NCBI GenBank assembly: GCA_031260765.1
Contig: JAISKX010000086.1
Span: 1 to 7,693, forward strand
DNA length: 7,693 nt
From: Endomicrobium sp.
GTDB lineage: Bacteria > Elusimicrobiota > Endomicrobiia > Endomicrobiales > Endomicrobiaceae
Direction: 5' to 3'
Shown here: piece by piece, positions 6,283 through 7,693 of the stretch
How positions within the stretch are numbered: position 1 is the first letter of the stretch
How the letters are laid out: each line of letters starts with the position of its first letter
Notes under the pieces: model-generated
What the model saw: only the letters and a program-made list of their open reading frames with translations
What the model was told of the DNA's origin: nothing
Databases searched by the model: none
Made by a program: the position numbers and the translations under genes

Positions 6283-7443
6283 ATGACAATAAGAATGTTG
6301 ACGGCGGGAGAATCGCACGGAAGAGCGATAATGGCAATTATTGAAGGCATACCGGCAGGGCTTGTCGTCAATGCTGAAGATATAGACGCCGAACTTGCAA
6401 GACGCCAAAAAGGGTATGGACGCGGCGCGAGAATGAAGATTGAAACAGATTTTGTCCGCATACTTTCGGGCGTGCGCCATGCAAGAGCTTTGGGCTCTCC
6501 TATTGTTATGTATGTTCATAATATGGATTGGAACAATTGCAAACCTTTGATGTCGCCGGTATCTGTGGATTTGGATGGGACTATACTTGAAAAACCGCGT
6601 CCCGGACATGCTGATTTGGCGGGTCTTATGAAATACGGAGTAAAGGATTTTAGAGATATTTTAGAAAGAGCCTCTGCCCGAGAAACAGCGGGAAGGGTCG
6701 CCGCAGGCGCAGTATGTAAAGAGCTTTTGAGCATTTTCGGTATTTTGGTGCAATCCTATATAGTGCAAATAGGCGGCGTTTGCGCGGACATAAAATCTAT
6801 ACCCAAAGACAAATTGTTTAGCAAGGCTGAAGAATCCCCAGTAAGATGTCCCGACAAAGTCGCTTCGGAAAAAATGATAAGCCTAATAAAGAAAGCCGGC
6901 GCAAAAGGAGACACTTTGGGCGGCAAATTCGTAGTAAAAATATCAAATGTTATGGCTGGTCTGGGCAGCCACACTCAATGGGATTTAAAGCTTGACGCAA
7001 GACTATCTCAAAGTTTGATGTCTATACAAGCTATTAAAGCTGTGGAAATCGGCGAAGGCGTCAATTTCGCCGCTCTTAACGGCTCTATATCCCATGATGA
7101 GATTTTCTATAATTCAAAAAAAGGCTTTTTTAGAAATACAAATAGGGCTGGCGGCATAGAAGGCGGTATGAGCAATGGGTCGCCTATAGAGATTACTTGT
7201 TCTATGAAAGCTATACCATCTCTTGCCAAACCCTTGCGCTCTGTAAACATCATCTCAAAAAAGGCTCAAAGAGCGCAAGCTGTTAGAAGCGATGTCTGCG
7301 CAGTTCCCGCCGCGGCAGTTGTAGCTGAGGCGGCTGCGGCTTTTGAAATAGCAAGAGCTTTAAAAGAAAAGTTCGGCGGCGACTGTATAGAAGATATGAA
7401 AAAGAGCGTCCAAGCCTATAAAGCGAGATTAAAAACGCTTTAA
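6283..7443 (+). CDS. aroC: Chorismate synthase
   Basis: This 386-residue cytoplasmic enzyme performs the last step of the shikimate pathway: it converts 5-enolpyruvylshikimate 3-phosphate to chorismate using reduced FMN, feeding aromatic amino acids, folate and quinones. The family signatures are clear: GESHGRAIMAIIEGIPAG near the N-terminus (9-26) with the catalytic-type histidine H12, KPRPGHADL with H109, the RASARETAGRVAAGA signature (129-143) that helps bind FMN and substrate, and RSDVCAVPAAAVVAEA (335-350) near the C-terminus. The length is normal for the family and all signatures are present, so the gene is presumably functional. The ribosome site AAGGAG (6269-6274) overlaps the stop codon of the autotransporter gene and sits 8 nt before the ATG, so translation is likely coupled. 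No other shikimate gene is visible in the window. Confidence 0.97.
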   Translation: MTIRMLTAGESHGRAIMAIIEGIPAGLVVNAEDIDAELARRQKGYGRGARMKIETDFVRILSGVRHARALGSPIVMYVHNMDWNNCKPLMSPVSVDLDGTILEKPRPGHADLAGLMKYGVKDFRDILERASARETAGRVAAGAVCKELLSIFGILVQSYIVQIGGVCADIKSIPKDKLFSKAEESPVRCPDKVASEKMISLIKKAGAKGDTLGGKFVVKISNVMAGLGSHTQWDLKLDARLSQSLMSIQAIKAVEIGEGVNFAALNGSISHDEIFYNSKKGFFRNTNRAGGIEGGMSNGSPIEITCSMKAIPSLAKPLRSVNIISKKAQRAQAVRSDVCAVPAAAVVAEAAAAFEIARALKEKFGGDCIEDMKKSVQAYKARLKTL

Positions 7444-7450
7444 AACAGTT

Positions 7451-7469
7451 AAAAATCATTAAGGTTTTT
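7451..7469 (+). terminator. Weak AT-rich hairpin just after aroC
   Basis: AAAAATC (7451-7457) can pair with GGTTTTT (7463-7469) around a 5-nt loop, with one G-U pair. It lies 8 nt past the aroC stop and puts a T run on the 3' arm. The stem is weak and no T run follows it outside the stem, so it is only a possible termination or 3'-end signal. Confidence 0.2.
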
Positions 7470-7480
7470 GTGTTAAAACT

Positions 7481-7515
7481 AATTAAAAAATCAATGCGTT
7501 TTTAATTTTTTAATT
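7481..7515. terminator. 11-bp AT-only inverted repeat, possible terminator
   Basis: AATTAAAAAAT (7481-7491) and ATTTTTTAATT (7505-7515) are exact reverse complements around a 13-nt loop. The position between aroC and a new promoter suits the end of the upstream operon. The stem lacks GC pairs, so it may terminate poorly or act as a 3'-end or DNA-bending element. Its last two bases are also the first two of the next -35 box. Confidence 0.4.
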
Positions 7516-7542
7516 GACTTGAAAGGCGCAAAAATATACAAT
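7514..7542 (+). promoter_or_regulatory. Sigma70-type promoter for the gene at the window end
   Basis: TTGACT (7514-7519) and TACAAT (7537-7542) are separated by 17 nt, and each is one base from consensus. Transcription would start near 7549, giving a leader of about 85 nt before the TTG start at 7635. This marks a transcription unit separate from aroC. Confidence 0.7.
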
Positions 7543-7621
7543 CCCGCCCATTCAAAAGCATAACAATTTTTAGCTTGTTGCTTTGCTACAATCTCTTCAG
7601 TGAGAGAGAAACAATATAAGA

Positions 7622-7636
7622 AAAGGAATATCCTTT
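7622..7636 (+). promoter_or_regulatory. Small hairpin pairing the ribosome site with the start codon
   Basis: AAAGGA (7622-7627), a 3-nt ATA loop and TCCTTT (7631-7636) form a perfect 6-bp stem. The left arm is the ribosome binding site of the downstream gene and the right arm includes the first two bases of its TTG start. Folding would hide the initiation site. The stem is short and its stability was not calculated, so regulation is only a possibility. Confidence 0.35.
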
Positions 7637-7693
7637 GTCAAAGAAAATTGCAATTTTATTCGCCATAGTCTTTTTAATATCAGCCTCAGCGAA
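7635..7693 (+). CDS. Start of an exported protein (signal peptide only; cut by window end)
   Basis: From a TTG start the frame reads MSKKIAILFAIVFLISASA. This is a textbook Sec signal peptide: two lysines, a hydrophobic core of about 12 residues, and an A-S-A ending that fits signal peptidase I. The start is well constrained because an in-frame stop lies at 7617-7619 and no ATG or GTG start occurs in this frame between it and 7693. AGGA at 7624-7627 gives a 7-nt spacing to the TTG. A good promoter sits about 90 nt upstream. The mature protein lies outside the window, so its role is unknown beyond being targeted to the periplasm, outer membrane or exterior. Confidence 0.72.
   Translation, partial: MSKKIAILFAIVFLISASA

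Overview
The window is about 7.7 kb of moderately AT-rich DNA from a Gram-negative-type (diderm) bacterium. The main evidence for an outer membrane is a large Sec-exported autotransporter with a C-terminal beta-barrel ending in an aromatic residue. The style of the genes (Pmp-like passenger, FtsH paralogue, AT-rich coding sequence) would fit a group such as Elusimicrobiota/Endomicrobium, but that is a weak impression and not something the sequence proves.

Layout: positions 1-650 hold no believable gene. They are a cluster of GC-rich, hairpin-forming repeats: two direct copies (129-310 and 443-596), an inverted core between them (384-435) and an inverted fragment (about 620-647). From 649 a well-formed sigma70-type promoter carrying a perfect 17-bp palindrome leads into a run of five plus-strand genes with almost no spacing. 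These are a ribbon-helix-helix antitoxin (707-946), a PIN-domain toxin (943-1353, 4-bp overlap), a short FtsH-like membrane AAA+ metalloprotease (1354-3003, starting directly after the toxin stop), a cysteine-free autotransporter with chlamydial-Pmp-like FxxN/GGA repeats and a duplicated passenger module (3025-6270), and chorismate synthase aroC (6283-7443). After aroC come an AT-rich inverted repeat and a second strong promoter (7514-7542). A new gene then begins with a TTG start (7635) and a clear signal peptide, and is cut off by the window end.

How they may work together: the antitoxin and toxin form a standard type II module, and the palindrome in the promoter is the natural site for its autoregulation. 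The unusual part is that the protease gene is abutted to the toxin gene with no intergenic space, and the autotransporter and aroC follow within 12-21 nt. The protease, the surface protein and the last shared step of aromatic amino-acid synthesis may therefore depend partly on a toxin-antitoxin promoter. Whether this is a functional three-component system (antitoxin, toxin, dedicated protease) or a toxin-antitoxin cassette landed in front of an older operon cannot be decided from this sequence alone.
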